Shown: positions 40,809 through 51,962 of the stretch, one piece after another | Layout: every line of letters begins with the position of its first letter | Position numbering within the stretch: the stretch's first letter is position 1 | Source of the DNA: Actinokineospora bangkokensis | GTDB taxonomy: Bacteria; Actinomycetota; Actinomycetes; Mycobacteriales; Pseudonocardiaceae | Length of the DNA: 64,000 bases | Direction of reading: 5' to 3' | Assembly: GCF_001940455.1 (NCBI RefSeq) | Contig: NZ_MKQR01000009.1 | Coordinates: 369,873-433,872 of the forward strand | Made by a program: the position numbers and the translations under genes | The notes under the pieces: model-generated | The model's database searches: none | What the model was told of the DNA's origin: nothing | What the model saw: the letters and a program-made list of their open reading frames with translations, nothing else

Positions 40809-41627
40809 TCAGCGGGTGGCGGTGCGCCGGTAGGCCCGCACCGCGAGCGGCGCGGCCACCAGCAGCAGGGCCAGCACCAGCGCGGTGCCCACGGCCAGCG
40901 GGTGCTGACCGGGCAGGCTGTCGGCGGTCGGGCCGGTGGCGTTGCCGAACAGCTGCCTGCACGCGGTGACCACGGCGCTGAGCGGGTTCCACTCGCACAC
41001 CGCGCGCAGCCACCCGGGCAGACCGGTCAGCGGGATGAAGGCGTTGGACAGGAACGTCAGCGGCAGCACCACGAGCACGGCCACCGAGCTGATCGCCTCG
41101 GCGTCGCGCAGCAGCAACCCCAGCAGGGCGCCCAACCAGGACATCGCCAGCCCGAGCAGCAGCAGCAGGCCGAAGCCCAGCAGCGCGTCGAGCACCCCGG
41201 CGCGCAGCCGCCAGCCGATCCCGTAGCCCACCCCGGACATGACCAGGATGGACAGCGCGGACACCACCACCGCCGACGCGGTGCGCGCGGCCAGCACCGA
41301 CCCGCTCGACATCGGCAGCGACCGGAACCGGTCCACCAACCCGTTGCCCAGGTCGGTCGCCACGCCCAGGGCGGTGCTCGACAGGTTCGTCAGCATCGTC
41401 TGGGCGAGGATGCCCGCCATCAGGTAGTCCTGGTAGTCGCCGCCCGGGGCGGCCATCGCGCTGCCGAACAGCACGCCGAACAGCGCCACGTAGGCGACCG
41501 GCATGACGGTGGCGCTGAGCAGCTTGGCGGGCATGCGCAGCAGGTGGCGCATCTGCCTGCCGAACAGCGCCGCGGTGTCGCTGAGCGCGCCGACGAGGGC
41601 GGGGGTGGCGGGGGTGGCGGTGGTCAT
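40809..41627 (-). CDS. ABC-2 type transporter permease (DrrB-like)
   Basis: 272 residues with six hydrophobic segments. The cytosolic N terminus (ALFGRQMRHLLRMPAKLLSATVMPVAYVALFGVLFGSAM) and the ABC-2 signature near TFLSNAFIPLTGLPGWLRAVCEWNPLSAVVTACRQLFGN are characteristic of drug-export permeases. Its ATG overlaps the TGA of the ATPase gene (41624-41627). With that ATPase it probably exports the NRPS product or provides self-resistance. Confidence 0.88.
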   Translation of the reverse strand: MTTATPATPALVGALSDTAALFGRQMRHLLRMPAKLLSATVMPVAYVALFGVLFGSAMAAPGGDYQDYLMAGILAQTMLTNLSSTALGVATDLGNGLVDRFRSLPMSSGSVLAARTASAVVVSALSILVMSGVGYGIGWRLRAGVLDALLGFGLLLLLGLAMSWLGALLGLLLRDAEAISSVAVLVVLPLTFLSNAFIPLTGLPGWLRAVCEWNPLSAVVTACRQLFGNATGPTADSLPGQHPLAVGTALVLALLLVAAPLAVRAYRRTATR

Positions 41628-42565
41628 GCTGCGGCTCCGTGTCCGGTCAGGGCGAGGAAGACGTCGTCGAGGGAGGGGCGGCGCACGCCGAAGTCCTCGA
41701 CCTCGACGCCGAGGGCGGCCAGCGCGGCGGCGGCCTCGGCGATCGCGCCGATGCCCGGGCGCAGGCCCACCTGCACCACCCGCTCGCCCACCGCCACCGC
41801 GGCCTCGGCACCGACCCGGCTCAGCGCGGCCGCGGCGGTCGCGGACTGGGCGGGGTCGGCCAGCGTCACCGCCAGCCGCTCCCCGCCGACCTTGCGCTTG
41901 AGCTCGTCGGGGGTGCCCTCGGCGATGACCTGCCCGGCGTCGACCACGACCACGCGGTCGGCGAGCTGGTCGGCCTCCTCCAGGTACTGCGTGGTCAGCA
42001 GCACCGTCACCCCGGCCTGCACCTGGGACCGGATGCGCTGCCAGAGGGTGTTGCGGCTGTGCGGGTCCAGCCCGGTGGTCGGCTCGTCGAGGAAGAGCAC
42101 CGACGGCTCGGCGACCAGGCTCGCGGCCAGGTCCAACCGCCGCCGCATGCCCCCGGAGTAGCCCTTCACCGGGCGGTCGGCGGCGTCGGTGAGCTCGAAG
42201 GAGGCCAGCAGCTCCTCGGCCACCGCCCGTGCCCTGGCCCGGCCCAGCCGGTGCAGGACACCGACCAGGCGCAGGTTCTCCCGGCCGGTGAGGGTGTCGT
42301 CGAGCGCGGCGTACTGGCCGGTGAGCCCGATGCGCCTGCGCACCTCGGCGGGCGCGCGGCGCACGTCGTGCCCGGCCACGGTCGCGGTGCCGCCGTCGGC
42401 GTCGAGCAGCGTCGCCAGGATCCGCACGGTGGTCGTCTTGCCCGCGCCGTTGGGGCCCAGCACGCCCAGCACGCTGCCGCTGGGCACGGCCAGGTCGATC
42501 CCGCGCAGCGCCTGGTGGCTGCCGTAGTCCTTGCGCAGGCCCTCGGCCTCGATCGCGTAGTCCAC
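41624..42565 (-). CDS. ABC transporter ATP-binding protein (DrrA-like)
   Basis: 313 residues. Walker A GPNGAGKTTTVR, Q loop GQYAALDDTLTG, signature YSGGMRRRLDLA, Walker B VLFLDEPTTGLDP and H loop TTQYLEEADQLADR are all present. The C-terminal extension ending VEDFGVRRPSLDDVFLALTG is the DrrA-type regulatory tail of antibiotic exporters. GTG 42565 has a GAGG site 7 bases upstream. First gene of the minus-strand operon; its promoter shares the 243-bp gap with the NRPS promoter. Confidence 0.9.
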   Translation of the reverse strand: MDYAIEAEGLRKDYGSHQALRGIDLAVPSGSVLGVLGPNGAGKTTTVRILATLLDADGGTATVAGHDVRRAPAEVRRRIGLTGQYAALDDTLTGRENLRLVGVLHRLGRARARAVAEELLASFELTDAADRPVKGYSGGMRRRLDLAASLVAEPSVLFLDEPTTGLDPHSRNTLWQRIRSQVQAGVTVLLTTQYLEEADQLADRVVVVDAGQVIAEGTPDELKRKVGGERLAVTLADPAQSATAAAALSRVGAEAAVAVGERVVQVGLRPGIGAIAEAAAALAALGVEVEDFGVRRPSLDDVFLALTGHGAAA

Positions 42566-42655
42566 TCGTGCACCTCGGTTCGCTCGCGGCGGTGGCACGC
42601 CTGCTCCGGCGTGCGCCACCACTCAAGCAGCGGCGCCCGCGCCCGCCCAGCGCGT

Positions 42656-42737
42656 TGCAGCAAGCTGAAACCCCGTTGCCGGGCAACGCATCCCCGGCCC
42701 GACCAGCGGTGCAGCTAGCTGCAAGGCGATTGCCGGG
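42656..42737. promoter_or_regulatory. 28-bp imperfect direct repeat in the NRPS/ABC divergent promoter
   Basis: Copies at 42656-42683 and 42710-42737 agree at 22 of 28 positions by hand alignment. Each begins with a dyad: in the second it is the perfect palindrome TGCAGCTAGCTGCA (42710-42723), and each ends TTGCCGGG. A 7-bp-arm inverted repeat (CGTTGCC, G, GGCAACG) overlaps the first copy at 42674-42688. The gap 42566-42808 must hold both promoters, so these are candidate binding sites of the pathway regulator. Confidence 0.6.
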
Positions 42738-42808
42738 GCGAGCGCGGGATCCCGACACTGGCTGCACCCCGCCCCCCGTGCCGCACCGCGAGCGAAGGTG
42801 ATCCCCGA

Positions 42809-45800
42809 ATGAACGCTGCGCCCCCGCGCCTGCCGTTGACGGCCGCCCAGTCCGGCGTCGTCTTCGCCCAGCGCCTCGACCCGGCGAACCCGGTCTACAA
42901 CATCGCCGAGCACGTCGAGGTCGCCGCGCGGGTGGACGCCGGGCTGCTGCGCGCCGCCCTGGTGACGGTGCTCGCGGAGGCCGAGGCGCTGCGGGCGCGG
43001 GTGTCGGTCGACGCCGACGGGACCGCCACCCAGGCCATCACCACCGCCACCGACCCCGGTCTGTCCGAACTGGACTTCTCCGCCGCGGCGGACCCGGAGG
43101 CCGAGGCGACCGCGTGGATGCGCGCGGAGCTGGCCACCCCGGCCGACCTCGACGGCGGCCCGCTGTTCGCCTTCGCCCTGCTGCACGTGGGCCCCGACCG
43201 GTCCTGGTGGTACCAGCGCTACCACCACGCCCTGCTCGACGGCGTGGGCATGTCGCTGGTGCAGCGGCGCGTCGCGGAGGTCTACACCGCGCTGTGCGGG
43301 GGCGGCCCCTGCGGCCCCAGCCCGTTCCCGCCGCTGCGCGAGCTGGTGGAGGAGGAGCGCGACTACCGCGCAGGCGAGCGCTTCGAGCGCGACCGCGCGC
43401 ACTGGGCCCAAGCGCTGGCCCACCGCCCCGAACCGGTCAGCGTCACCGGCGACCGGCCCGTCATGCCGCACCGGCTCGACCGCAGGCGCGCGCACCTGAC
43501 CGGGGAGGACATGGCCGCCGTGCGCGGGCTGGCCCGCGAGGTCGGCTGCGCCTGGCCCGCGGTGGTCGTCGCCGCGTTCGGCGCCTACCTGGGCAGGCTC
43601 ACCGGCGCCCGCGAGGTCGTGCTCGGCATCCCGGTCTCCGCCCGCCCCAAGGGCCCGGCCGCCGGGGTGCCCGGGATGGTGTCCAACATCGTCCCGCTCG
43701 TGCTGCCCGCCGACCCCGCCGCCACCTGCGGCGAGCTGACCGCGGCCGCCTCGACCCGGCTGCGCGCCGCGGTGCGCCACCAGCGCTACCGGTACGAGGA
43801 CATGCGCCGCGACCTCAAGCTGGTCACCGACGACGCCCGGCTGGTCGGCCCGCACGTCAACATCGTCCTGGTCGACCAGGACGACCTGCGCTTCGGCACC
43901 GCCCCCGCCCGGCCGGTCAACCTCGCGGGCGGCCCGGTCGACGAGCTGTCGCTGGTCATCGACGCCCGCGGCGCCGGGCAGGGCGTCGACCTCGTCCTCG
44001 ACGCCAACCCCGACCTGTTCGGCCCGGCCGCGCTCGACGCCCTGCACGCCCGGTTCACCGCCTTCACCGCCGCGTTCGCCGCCGCGGGCCCCGAGGCGCC
44101 GCTCGCGGCCCTGGAGGTGGCCACCCCCGACGAGCTGGACCTGGTGCTGCGCCGGTGGAACGACACCGCGCGCCCCAACCCCGTCGAGACCGCCGTGGAC
44201 CTGCTCGACGCCCAGGCCGCGGCCACCCCGGACGCCGTCGCCGCCCGCCACGGCGGCACCGCGCTGACCTACGCCGAGCTGCACGGGCGCGCCAACCGCC
44301 TCGCCCGGCTGCTCGTCGAGCGCGGGGCCGGGCCGGAGACCGCCGTCGCCCTGTGCCTGCGCCGCACCCACGACCTGCTCGTGGCGGTGCTGGCCGTGCT
44401 CAAGTCCGGCGCCTCCTACGTCCCGGTCGACCCCGCCTACCCCGCCGACCGCATCGCGTTCATGCTCGCCGACGCCGCGCCCGTGCTCGTGCTCACCGAC
44501 ACCTCGGCCCGCTCGGCCCTGCCCGGGGGCGACCACGCGCTGCTCGTGCTCGACGAGACCGACACCGCCGCGCTCGACCCCGCCCCGCTGACCGACGCCG
44601 ACCGCCGCGCCCCGCTGCGCCCGGCCACCGCCGCCTACACGATCTTCACCTCCGGCTCCACCGGCCGCCCCAAGGGCGTCGTCGTCGAGCACGCCGCCCT
44701 GGCCGACCTGCTGCGCTGGGCCGCGGCGGACTTCGGGCCCGCGCGGCTGGCGCACGTGCTCGCCGCGACCTCGCTCAACTTCGACGTCTCGGTCTTCGAG
44801 CTGCTGGGCCCGCTGGCCTGCGGCGGCTCGGTCGAGGTCGTGCGCGACCTGCTCGCGCTGGCCGAGCAGCCCGGCGCCCGCTGGTCGGGCACCCTCGTCA
44901 GCGCCGTGCCCTCGGCCCTGGCCCAGGTGCTCGCCCACGGCGGCGTGCGCGTCGAGGCCGGGGACGTGGTGCTCGCGGGGGAGGGGCTGTCGCTGCCCAA
45001 CGCCCGCCTGGTGCAGGAGACCGTCCCCGGCACCCGGCTGTCGAACATCTACGGCCCCACCGAGGCCACCGTCTACGCGACCGCCTGGTACGCCGACGGC
45101 CCGGTGGCCGCCGCGCCGCCCATCGGCGCCCCCATCCGCAACACCCGCGCCTACGTGCTGGACACCGCGCTGCGCCCGGTGCCCCCCGGCGCCACCGGCG
45201 AGCTGTACCTGGCCGGTGCCGGGCTCGCCCGCGGCTACCTCGACCGCCCCGGCCTGACCGCGCAGCGGTTCGTCGCCGACCCCTTCGGCGGCCCCGGCGA
45301 CCGCATGTACCGCACCGGCGACGTCGTGCGCTGGAACCCCGACGGCGACGTCGAGTACCTCGGCCGCGGCGACGACCAGGTGAAGGTGCGCGGGTTCCGC
45401 ATCGAGCTCGGGGAGGTCGAGACCGCCGCCGCCGCGCACCCCTCGGTCGCCCAGGCCGCGGTGGTCGTCCGCGAGGACACCCCCGGCGTCAAGCAGCTGG
45501 TCGCCTACCTCGTCGGCGCGGGCGGTGCGTCCGCCGACGTCGACGGCGTGCGCTCGGCGCTGGCCGCGGCGCTGCCGGAGTACATGGTGCCCGCCGCGTT
45601 CGTCGAGCTGGACCGGTTGCCGCTCAACCCCAACGGCAAGCTCGACCGCAAGGCCCTGCCCGCCCCCCGCTACCTCGCCGCCGGGGCCGGTGACGAGCCC
45701 GCCGACGAGTCCCAGCGCCTGCTGTGCGAGCTGGTCGGGGACGTGCTCGGGGTCGACGGCGTCGGCCCCGCCGACAGCTTCTTCGACCTCGGCGGCGACA

Positions 45801-48800
45801 GCATCGTCGCCATCCGGCTCGTCTCCCGCGCCCGCGAGGCCGGGCTGCTACTCACCCCGCGGCAGGTCTTCGACGCCCGCACCCCCGCCGCGCTCGCCGC
45901 CGTGGCCGAGCGCGCCGGGCGGGCGCCCGCCGCCGCGGGCACCGGCCAGGGCACCGGTGCGCTGGCGCCGCTGCCCATCGTGGCCGACCTGTTCGACCGC
46001 GGCGGCCCCGTCGACGGCCTGCACCAGGCCGTCCTGCTCGACACCCCGGCCTGGCTCGACCCCGACGGGTTCGCCACCGCCCTGCAGGCGCTGTTCGACC
46101 ACCACGACGCCCTGCGCACCCGCGTCGTCGTCGACGCCGACCACTGCGGGCCGCGCCTGGAGGTGGGCGCGCCCGGTTCGGTGCGCGCCGCCGACCTGAT
46201 CACCCGGGTCCCCGCGGGCACCGACGTCGAGGAGGCGACCCGCGCGGCCTGGCAGCGGCTGTTCCCCGAGGACGGGGTGCTGGCCCAGGTCGTGTGGTTC
46301 GACGGCGCCCGGCGGGTCCTGCTCGTCCTGCACCACCTGCTCGTCGACGGGGTGTCCTGGCGCATCCTGCTGCCCGACCTGGCCCAGGCCGCCACCGCCG
46401 TGGCCGCGGGCGACCCGGTGCGCCTGCCCGAGGTCGGCACCGCCTACCGGTGGTGGGCCCAGCAGCTGTCCACACTGGACCGATCGGGTGAGGCGGGGCT
46501 GTGGCGGGAGCACCTGGCCGTGGCTGACCCGCGCTTCGGCGACCGCGCCTTCGACCCCGCCCGCGACACCCGCGCCACCACCGCGACCACCACCCTGCGG
46601 GTGCCCGGCGCGCTCGCCGCCGAGCTGCTGGGCCCGGTCGCGGCCGCCTTCGGCGGCGTGGCCGAGGTGCTGCTGGCCGGGCTCGCGCTGGCCGCGGAGT
46701 CGGTGCGCCCGGCGGGCGGCCTGCTCGTCGACGTCGAGACCCACGGCCGCGCCGACGTGCTGCCCGGGGTCGACCTGTCCCGCACCGTCGGCTGGTTCAC
46801 CGCCGTGCACCCGCTCGGCATCGACCTGTCCGGTGTGGACCTCGGCGACGCCATGGCGGGCGGGCGTTGCGCGGGCACCGCCGTCAAGCGCGTCCGCGAC
46901 CTGCTGCGGGCCGTGCCCGACAGCGGCGTCGGCTACGGCGTGCTGCGCCGCGCGGGCGGGCTGCCCGGGGCCGCGGTGCCGCAGGTGTGCTTCAACCACC
47001 TCGGCTCGCTCGTCCTGCCCGACCTGGGGGAGTGGGCGCTCGCCGACGCCCCCGCCGTCCCCGGCGACCACGACGGGGCCCGCCCCGCGCACGCGGTCGA
47101 GGTCACCACCCTGGTCACCCCCGACGGCGGCCTCACCGCGCACGTCACCGCCGCCGTCGACGCGGTGGGCCACGACCTGCCCGCCGACCTGGTCGCCGCC
47201 TGGCAGCAGGCCTTGGCCGCCATCGCCGCGCACGTCGCCGCCGTCGGCGGCCGCGTCGGCGCCACCCCCGGCGACTTCCCGCTGGTCGAGCTCGACCAGG
47301 ACCGGGTCGACGCGCTGGAGCTGCGGTACGGCCCGCTGCGCGACGTGCTGCCGCTGGCCCCCCTCCAGCGCGGGCTGCTCTTCCACGCCCGCTTCGACGA
47401 CGCCGAGGCCGACGTCTACACCGTCCAGTTCGGGTTCGACGTCGACGGCCCGGTCGACGAGACCGCGCTGCGCGCCGCCTTGGCCGCCCTGCTGCGCAGG
47501 CGCCCCGAGCTCGGCGCCGCCTTCCCCGCGGGCGGCGGCGACCCGGTGCAGGTGCTGCCCGCCGAGGTCGAGGTCCCGCTGGCCGTGCACGACCTGTCCG
47601 CGGCCCCCGACCAGGCCGCGCGGCTGGCCGCTGTGCAGGCCGCCGACCGCGGCGCCCGGTTCGACCTGGCCGCCCCGCCGCTGCTGCGGGTCGCGCTGTT
47701 CCGCCTCGGCGGCGGCAGGCACCGGATCACCCTGACCAACCACCACATCCTGCTCGACGGCTGGTCCACCCCCATCGTCGCCACCGAGCTGTTCGCCCTC
47801 TACGGCGACGCGGGCGCCGACCTCGGCCCGGCCCGGCCGTTCCGCGACCACCTGGCCCACCTCGCCGCGCTGCCCGCCGAACCCGCCCGCCAGGCGTGGG
47901 CCGCCGAGCTGGCCGGGGTCGAGGAACCGACCCTGCTGCTGCCCACCGAGCGCCCCGAGCACGCCGCCGAACCCGCCCGGGTCAGCGTGCACGTGCCCGC
48001 CGCCCCGCTCGACGCGCTGGCCCGCGCCCGCGGGATCACCACCAACACGCTGGTGCAGGGCGCGTGGGCGCTGCTGCTGTCCGCGCTCACCGGCCGCACC
48101 GACCTCACCTTCGGCGCCACCGTCAGCGGCCGCCCCGCCGACCTCGACGGCGTGGAGACCATGGTCGGGCTGTTCATCAACACCGTCCCCGTGCGGGTGC
48201 GGCTCGACCGGCACCGCCCCGCCCTGGACGCCTTCGCCGACACCCAGGACCGGCAGGCGGGCCTGGTGCCCCACCAGCACCTCGGGCTGGCCGAGGTGCA
48301 GCGCCTCGCAGGCGTCGGGGAGCTGTTCGACACCCTGGTGGTGTTCGAGAACTACCCGCTCGACCCGTCCGCGCTCACCCTGCCCGGCGCCACCATCACC
48401 GGCATCGACGGCGTCGACGCCACCCACTACCCGCTGACCCTGATGGCCGTGCCTGGCCCGGAGCTGGAACTGCGCCTGGGCCACCGCCCCGACCTCGTTG
48501 ACGCCGACGCCGCGCGGCTGCTGCTCACCCGCCTGCGCCGCGTCCTGGACACCCTCGTCGCCCACCCCGATGCCACCCCCGCCCAGATCGACGTGCTCGG
48601 CGACGACGAGCGCCACCTGGTGCTGCGCGGGTTCAACGACACCGCCGCCGACCTCCCCGACACCACGCTGACCGCCCTGCTCGCCGCGGCCGCCGCGCGC
48701 ACCCCGCACGCCGAGGCCCTGGTGTTCGAGGACCGCTCGCTGACCCACGCCGAGTTCGACGCCGAGGCCAACCGGCTCGCCCGGCTGCTGGTCGAGCGCG

Positions 48801-51800
48801 GCGCGGGCCCCGGCCGGTTGGTGGCCGTGGCGGTGCCGCGCTCGGTCGAGCTGGTCGTGGCCCTGCACGCGGTGCTGCGCGCTGGTGCGGCCTACCTGCC
48901 CATCGACCCGGACTACCCGGCCGACCGCATCGGGTTCCTGCTCGAAGACGGCGCCCCCGCGCTGCTGCTGACCACCCCCGAGCTCGACCCCACCCTGCCC
49001 GGCGACGTCCCCCGGCTGCTGCTGCCCGTCGACACCTCAGCGCACAGCCCGGCCCCGCTCACCGACGCCGACCGCACCACCCCGCTGCTGCCCGAGCACC
49101 CCGCCTACGCCATCTTCACCTCCGGCTCCACCGGCAGGCCCAAGGGCGTGCTCGTCCCGCACCGCGGCATCGTCAACCGCCTGCTGTGGACCCAGCACGC
49201 CTACGGGCTGCGCACCGACGACCGGGTGCTGCAGAAGACCCCGTCCGGGTTCGACGTGTCGGTGTGGGAGTTCTTCTGGTCCTTCCTCGCGGGCTCCGCG
49301 CTGGTGGTCGCCCGCCCCGAGGGCCACCGCGACCCCGGCTACCTGGCCGAGCTGATCGACCGGCAGCGGGTCACCACCGTCCACTTCGTCCCGTCGATGC
49401 TCCAGGCGTTCGCCGCCGAGGCCGACCCGGCGCGCTGCACCAGCCTGCGCCGGGTGCTGTGCAGCGGCGAGGCCCTGCCCGGTGAGCTGGCCACCCGCTT
49501 CAGCTCCGAGTTCGCCGTGCCGGTGCACAACCTCTACGGGCCCACCGAGGCCTCCGTCGACGTCACCTCCTGGGCGGTCACCCCCGAGGACGGCACCTCG
49601 GTGCCCATCGGCCGCCCGGTGTGGAACACCGCCACCTACGTCCTCGACCCCGCGCTGCGGCCGGTGCCGCCCGGCGTCCCCGGCGAGCTGTACCTGGCGG
49701 GCCGCCAGCTGGCCCTGGGCTACCACCAGCGCCCCGGCCTCACCGCGGGCCGCTTCGTCGCCGACCCGCACGGCGGCCCCGGTGACCGCATGTACCGCAC
49801 CGGCGACATCGCCCGCTGGCGCGCCGACGGCGCCCTGGAGTACCTGGGCCGGGTCGACGACCAGGTCAAGATCCGCGGCCAGCGGGTCGAACCCGGCGAG
49901 GTCGAGGCCGTGCTGGCCGGGCACCCCGCGGTCGAGGCCGTCGCCGTCGTGGCCCGCCGCGACCGGCCCGGCTCGGTGCGCCTGGTCGCCTACGCCGTCG
50001 GCGCCGCGGTCGACCCCGAGCAGCTGCGCGCGCACGCCGCCGCCGCGCTGCCCGAGCACATGGTGCCCGCGGCGGTGCTGGTCCTCGACGCGCTGCCGTT
50101 GACCCCCAACGGCAAGCTCGACCGCAAGGCCCTGCCCGCCCCCGACCCGGTGCGCTCCGGCGCGGGCAGGCGCGCCGAGGGCCCGGTGGAGGAGCTGATC
50201 GCCGGGCTGGTGGCCGAGCTGCTGGGCCTGGCGTCGGTCGGCGCCGACGAGAGCTTCTTCGAGCTCGGCGGCGACAGCATCATCTCCATCCAGCTCGTGT
50301 CCCGGGCCAGGGCCGCGGGGGTCGTGCTCACCCCGCGCCAGGTCTTCGAGCACCGCACCCCCGCCCGCCTCGCGGCGGTCGCGGGCACCGCCACCACCGC
50401 CGTCGCCGAGGACGCCGACGCGGGCACCGGGCCGCTGGTGCTCACCCCCATCTCGCACTGGCTGCTCGACCTGCCCGGCAAGCTCACCGGCTTCCACCAG
50501 TCGATGCTCGTCACCACCCCCGCCGGGGCGGACGTGGTGCGCCTGGCCGCCGCGCTGGACGCCCTGCTCGACCGGCACGACGCGCTGCGCCTGCGCCTGG
50601 ACCCGGCCGGGGGCGCCGCCGTCGAGCCGCGCGGCGCGGTGCGCGCCACCCAGCTGCTCAGCCGGGTCGACGTCACCACCGTCGACCCGGAGGGCCTGGC
50701 CGCCGTCGTCGCCGAGGAGGTCGAGCACGCCCGCCGCGCCCTGGACCCGTGGGCGGGCCGGGTGGCCCGGTTCGTGTGGTTCGACGCCGGTGCCCGCCGC
50801 CCCGGGCGGCTGCTGCTCGTGGTGCACCACCTCGCCGTGGACGGGGTGTCCTGGCGGGTCCTGCTGCCCGACCTGGCCGCGGCCTGGCAGGGCGCCGAAC
50901 CCGCCCCGGTGCCCACCTCCTACCGCACCTGGGGGCGGCTGCTCACCGAGGAGGCCACCCGCCGCACCGCCGAGCTGCCGCTGTGGCTGGAGCAGGTCGG
51001 GCAGCCCGACGCGCCGCTGGCCGCCCGGCCGCTGGACCCGGCCCGCGACACCGCGGGCACCGCCGAGGTCGTCACCGTCGAGCTGACCCCGGCCGAGACG
51101 CTGCCGCTGCTGACCGAGGTGCCCACCGCCTTCCACGCCGGGGTGCAGGACGTGCTGCTGGCCGCGCTGGCCATCACCGTCGCCGACCAGCGCCTCGACG
51201 CCAGCGGCCCGGTGCTCGTCGACGTCGAGGGCCACGGCCGCGCCGACCTGCCCGGCGCCGACGTCTCCCGCACGGTCGGCTGGTTCACCAGCCTGCACCC
51301 GGTGCGGCTGGACCCCGGCGTCGACGACTGGGACGAGCTGTGGGCGGCGGGCCCGGCCGCGGGCCGCGCCCTCAAGCAGGTCAAGGAGCAGGTGCGGGCG
51401 CTGCCCGACGGCGGCATCGGCTACGGCCTGCTGCGCCACCTCAACCCGGCCACCGCCGCGGCGCTGGCCGCCGGGACCACCCCGCAACTCGGCTTCAACT
51501 ACCTGGGCCGGGTCAGCGAACCCGGCGACGGCGGCGACTTCGAGGCCGCCCCCGAGGCACCCGGCCTCGGCGGCGGCGCCGACCCCGCCATGGCGCTGCC
51601 GCACGCGGTGGAGATCACCGCGGTCGCCGTCGACGGCCCGGACGGGCCGCGGCTGTCGGCGACCTGGCGCTACCCGGCCGGGCTGCTCAGCGCCGCCGAG
51701 GTCGGCGCGCTGGCTCGCACCTGGCGGCGCGCCCTCGGCGTGCTCGTCGAGCACGCCGCCCGCCCCGACGCGGGTGGGCTGACCCCGTCCGACCTGGCCC

Positions 51801-51853
51801 TGGTGTCGGTCAGCCAGGACGACATCGACGAGTTCGAGGACCTCCTCGACTGA
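42809..51853 (+). CDS. Nonribosomal peptide synthetase 1: C-A-PCP-E-C-A-PCP-E
   Basis: 3014 residues, two modules, each with an epimerase. C1 (1-430) has HHALLDG at His139 and resembles the EntF C domain, which takes an aryl or acyl donor. A1 (about 455-960; TSGSTG from 614) gives a hand-read code of about D-V-F-S-V-A-I-V-Y-K, which I cannot assign. PCP1 has Ser998 in LGGDS. E1 has [10 protein letters not shown] (His1175) and FNHLG. C2 has HHILLDG (His1645). A2 (TSGSTG from 2104) reads D-V-W-H-L-S-L-V-D-K, a serine code. PCP2 has Ser2490, and E2 has [10 protein letters not shown] (His2673). So it adds X1, D-configured, then D-Ser. The tail [13 protein letters not shown] is acidic and may dock to NRPS2, 109 bp downstream. 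No start-loading A domain and no TE. Confidence 0.93.
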   Translation: MNAAPPRLPLTAAQSGVVFAQRLDPANPVYNIAEHVEVAARVDAGLLRAALVTVLAEAEALRARVSVDADGTATQAITTATDPGLSELDFSAAADPEAEATAWMRAELATPADLDGGPLFAFALLHVGPDRSWWYQRYHHALLDGVGMSLVQRRVAEVYTALCGGGPCGPSPFPPLRELVEEERDYRAGERFERDRAHWAQALAHRPEPVSVTGDRPVMPHRLDRRRAHLTGEDMAAVRGLAREVGCAWPAVVVAAFGAYLGRLTGAREVVLGIPVSARPKGPAAGVPGMVSNIVPLVLPADPAATCGELTAAASTRLRAAVRHQRYRYEDMRRDLKLVTDDARLVGPHVNIVLVDQDDLRFGTAPARPVNLAGGPVDELSLVIDARGAGQGVDLVLDANPDLFGPAALDALHARFTAFTAAFAAAGPEAPLAALEVATPDELDLVLRRWNDTARPNPVETAVDLLDAQAAATPDAVAARHGGTALTYAELHGRANRLARLLVERGAGPETAVALCLRRTHDLLVAVLAVLKSGASYVPVDPAYPADRIAFMLADAAPVLVLTDTSARSALPGGDHALLVLDETDTAALDPAPLTDADRRAPLRPATAAYTIFTSGSTGRPKGVVVEHAALADLLRWAAADFGPARLAHVLAATSLNFDVSVFELLGPLACGGSVEVVRDLLALAEQPGARWSGTLVSAVPSALAQVLAHGGVRVEAGDVVLAGEGLSLPNARLVQETVPGTRLSNIYGPTEATVYATAWYADGPVAAAPPIGAPIRNTRAYVLDTALRPVPPGATGELYLAGAGLARGYLDRPGLTAQRFVADPFGGPGDRMYRTGDVVRWNPDGDVEYLGRGDDQVKVRGFRIELGEVETAAAAHPSVAQAAVVVREDTPGVKQLVAYLVGAGGASADVDGVRSALAAALPEYMVPAAFVELDRLPLNPNGKLDRKALPAPRYLAAGAGDEPADESQRLLCELVGDVLGVDGVGPADSFFDLGGDSIVAIRLVSRAREAGLLLTPRQVFDARTPAALAAVAERAGRAPAAAGTGQGTGALAPLPIVADLFDRGGPVDGLHQAVLLDTPAWLDPDGFATALQALFDHHDALRTRVVVDADHCGPRLEVGAPGSVRAADLITRVPAGTDVEEATRAAWQRLFPEDGVLAQVVWFDGARRVLLVLHHLLVDGVSWRILLPDLAQAATAVAAGDPVRLPEVGTAYRWWAQQLSTLDRSGEAGLWREHLAVADPRFGDRAFDPARDTRATTATTTLRVPGALAAELLGPVAAAFGGVAEVLLAGLALAAESVRPAGGLLVDVETHGRADVLPGVDLSRTVGWFTAVHPLGIDLSGVDLGDAMAGGRCAGTAVKRVRDLLRAVPDSGVGYGVLRRAGGLPGAAVPQVCFNHLGSLVLPDLGEWALADAPAVPGDHDGARPAHAVEVTTLVTPDGGLTAHVTAAVDAVGHDLPADLVAAWQQALAAIAAHVAAVGGRVGATPGDFPLVELDQDRVDALELRYGPLRDVLPLAPLQRGLLFHARFDDAEADVYTVQFGFDVDGPVDETALRAALAALLRRRPELGAAFPAGGGDPVQVLPAEVEVPLAVHDLSAAPDQAARLAAVQAADRGARFDLAAPPLLRVALFRLGGGRHRITLTNHHILLDGWSTPIVATELFALYGDAGADLGPARPFRDHLAHLAALPAEPARQAWAAELAGVEEPTLLLPTERPEHAAEPARVSVHVPAAPLDALARARGITTNTLVQGAWALLLSALTGRTDLTFGATVSGRPADLDGVETMVGLFINTVPVRVRLDRHRPALDAFADTQDRQAGLVPHQHLGLAEVQRLAGVGELFDTLVVFENYPLDPSALTLPGATITGIDGVDATHYPLTLMAVPGPELELRLGHRPDLVDADAARLLLTRLRRVLDTLVAHPDATPAQIDVLGDDERHLVLRGFNDTAADLPDTTLTALLAAAAARTPHAEALVFEDRSLTHAEFDAEANRLARLLVERGAGPGRLVAVAVPRSVELVVALHAVLRAGAAYLPIDPDYPADRIGFLLEDGAPALLLTTPELDPTLPGDVPRLLLPVDTSAHSPAPLTDADRTTPLLPEHPAYAIFTSGSTGRPKGVLVPHRGIVNRLLWTQHAYGLRTDDRVLQKTPSGFDVSVWEFFWSFLAGSALVVARPEGHRDPGYLAELIDRQRVTTVHFVPSMLQAFAAEADPARCTSLRRVLCSGEALPGELATRFSSEFAVPVHNLYGPTEASVDVTSWAVTPEDGTSVPIGRPVWNTATYVLDPALRPVPPGVPGELYLAGRQLALGYHQRPGLTAGRFVADPHGGPGDRMYRTGDIARWRADGALEYLGRVDDQVKIRGQRVEPGEVEAVLAGHPAVEAVAVVARRDRPGSVRLVAYAVGAAVDPEQLRAHAAAALPEHMVPAAVLVLDALPLTPNGKLDRKALPAPDPVRSGAGRRAEGPVEELIAGLVAELLGLASVGADESFFELGGDSIISIQLVSRARAAGVVLTPRQVFEHRTPARLAAVAGTATTAVAEDADAGTGPLVLTPISHWLLDLPGKLTGFHQSMLVTTPAGADVVRLAAALDALLDRHDALRLRLDPAGGAAVEPRGAVRATQLLSRVDVTTVDPEGLAAVVAEEVEHARRALDPWAGRVARFVWFDAGARRPGRLLLVVHHLAVDGVSWRVLLPDLAAAWQGAEPAPVPTSYRTWGRLLTEEATRRTAELPLWLEQVGQPDAPLAARPLDPARDTAGTAEVVTVELTPAETLPLLTEVPTAFHAGVQDVLLAALAITVADQRLDASGPVLVDVEGHGRADLPGADVSRTVGWFTSLHPVRLDPGVDDWDELWAAGPAAGRALKQVKEQVRALPDGGIGYGLLRHLNPATAAALAAGTTPQLGFNYLGRVSEPGDGGDFEAAPEAPGLGGGADPAMALPHAVEITAVAVDGPDGPRLSATWRYPAGLLSAAEVGALARTWRRALGVLVEHAARPDAGGLTPSDLALVSVSQDDIDEFEDLLD

Positions 51854-51962
51854 GCCGGGCCCCCGGACCCGGCACCCCCCGACCCGCCACGCGCACGGCC
51901 CCGCACACCGACGACCAGCCTGCGCCACCCCTCTTGCGAGACGAAGCCCTAGGAGACGACTG

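Noticed and set aside
42623-48868. Long minus-strand frames opposite NRPS1
   Set aside because: Same cause: complementary-strand shadows of NRPS1, with no recognisable motifs.
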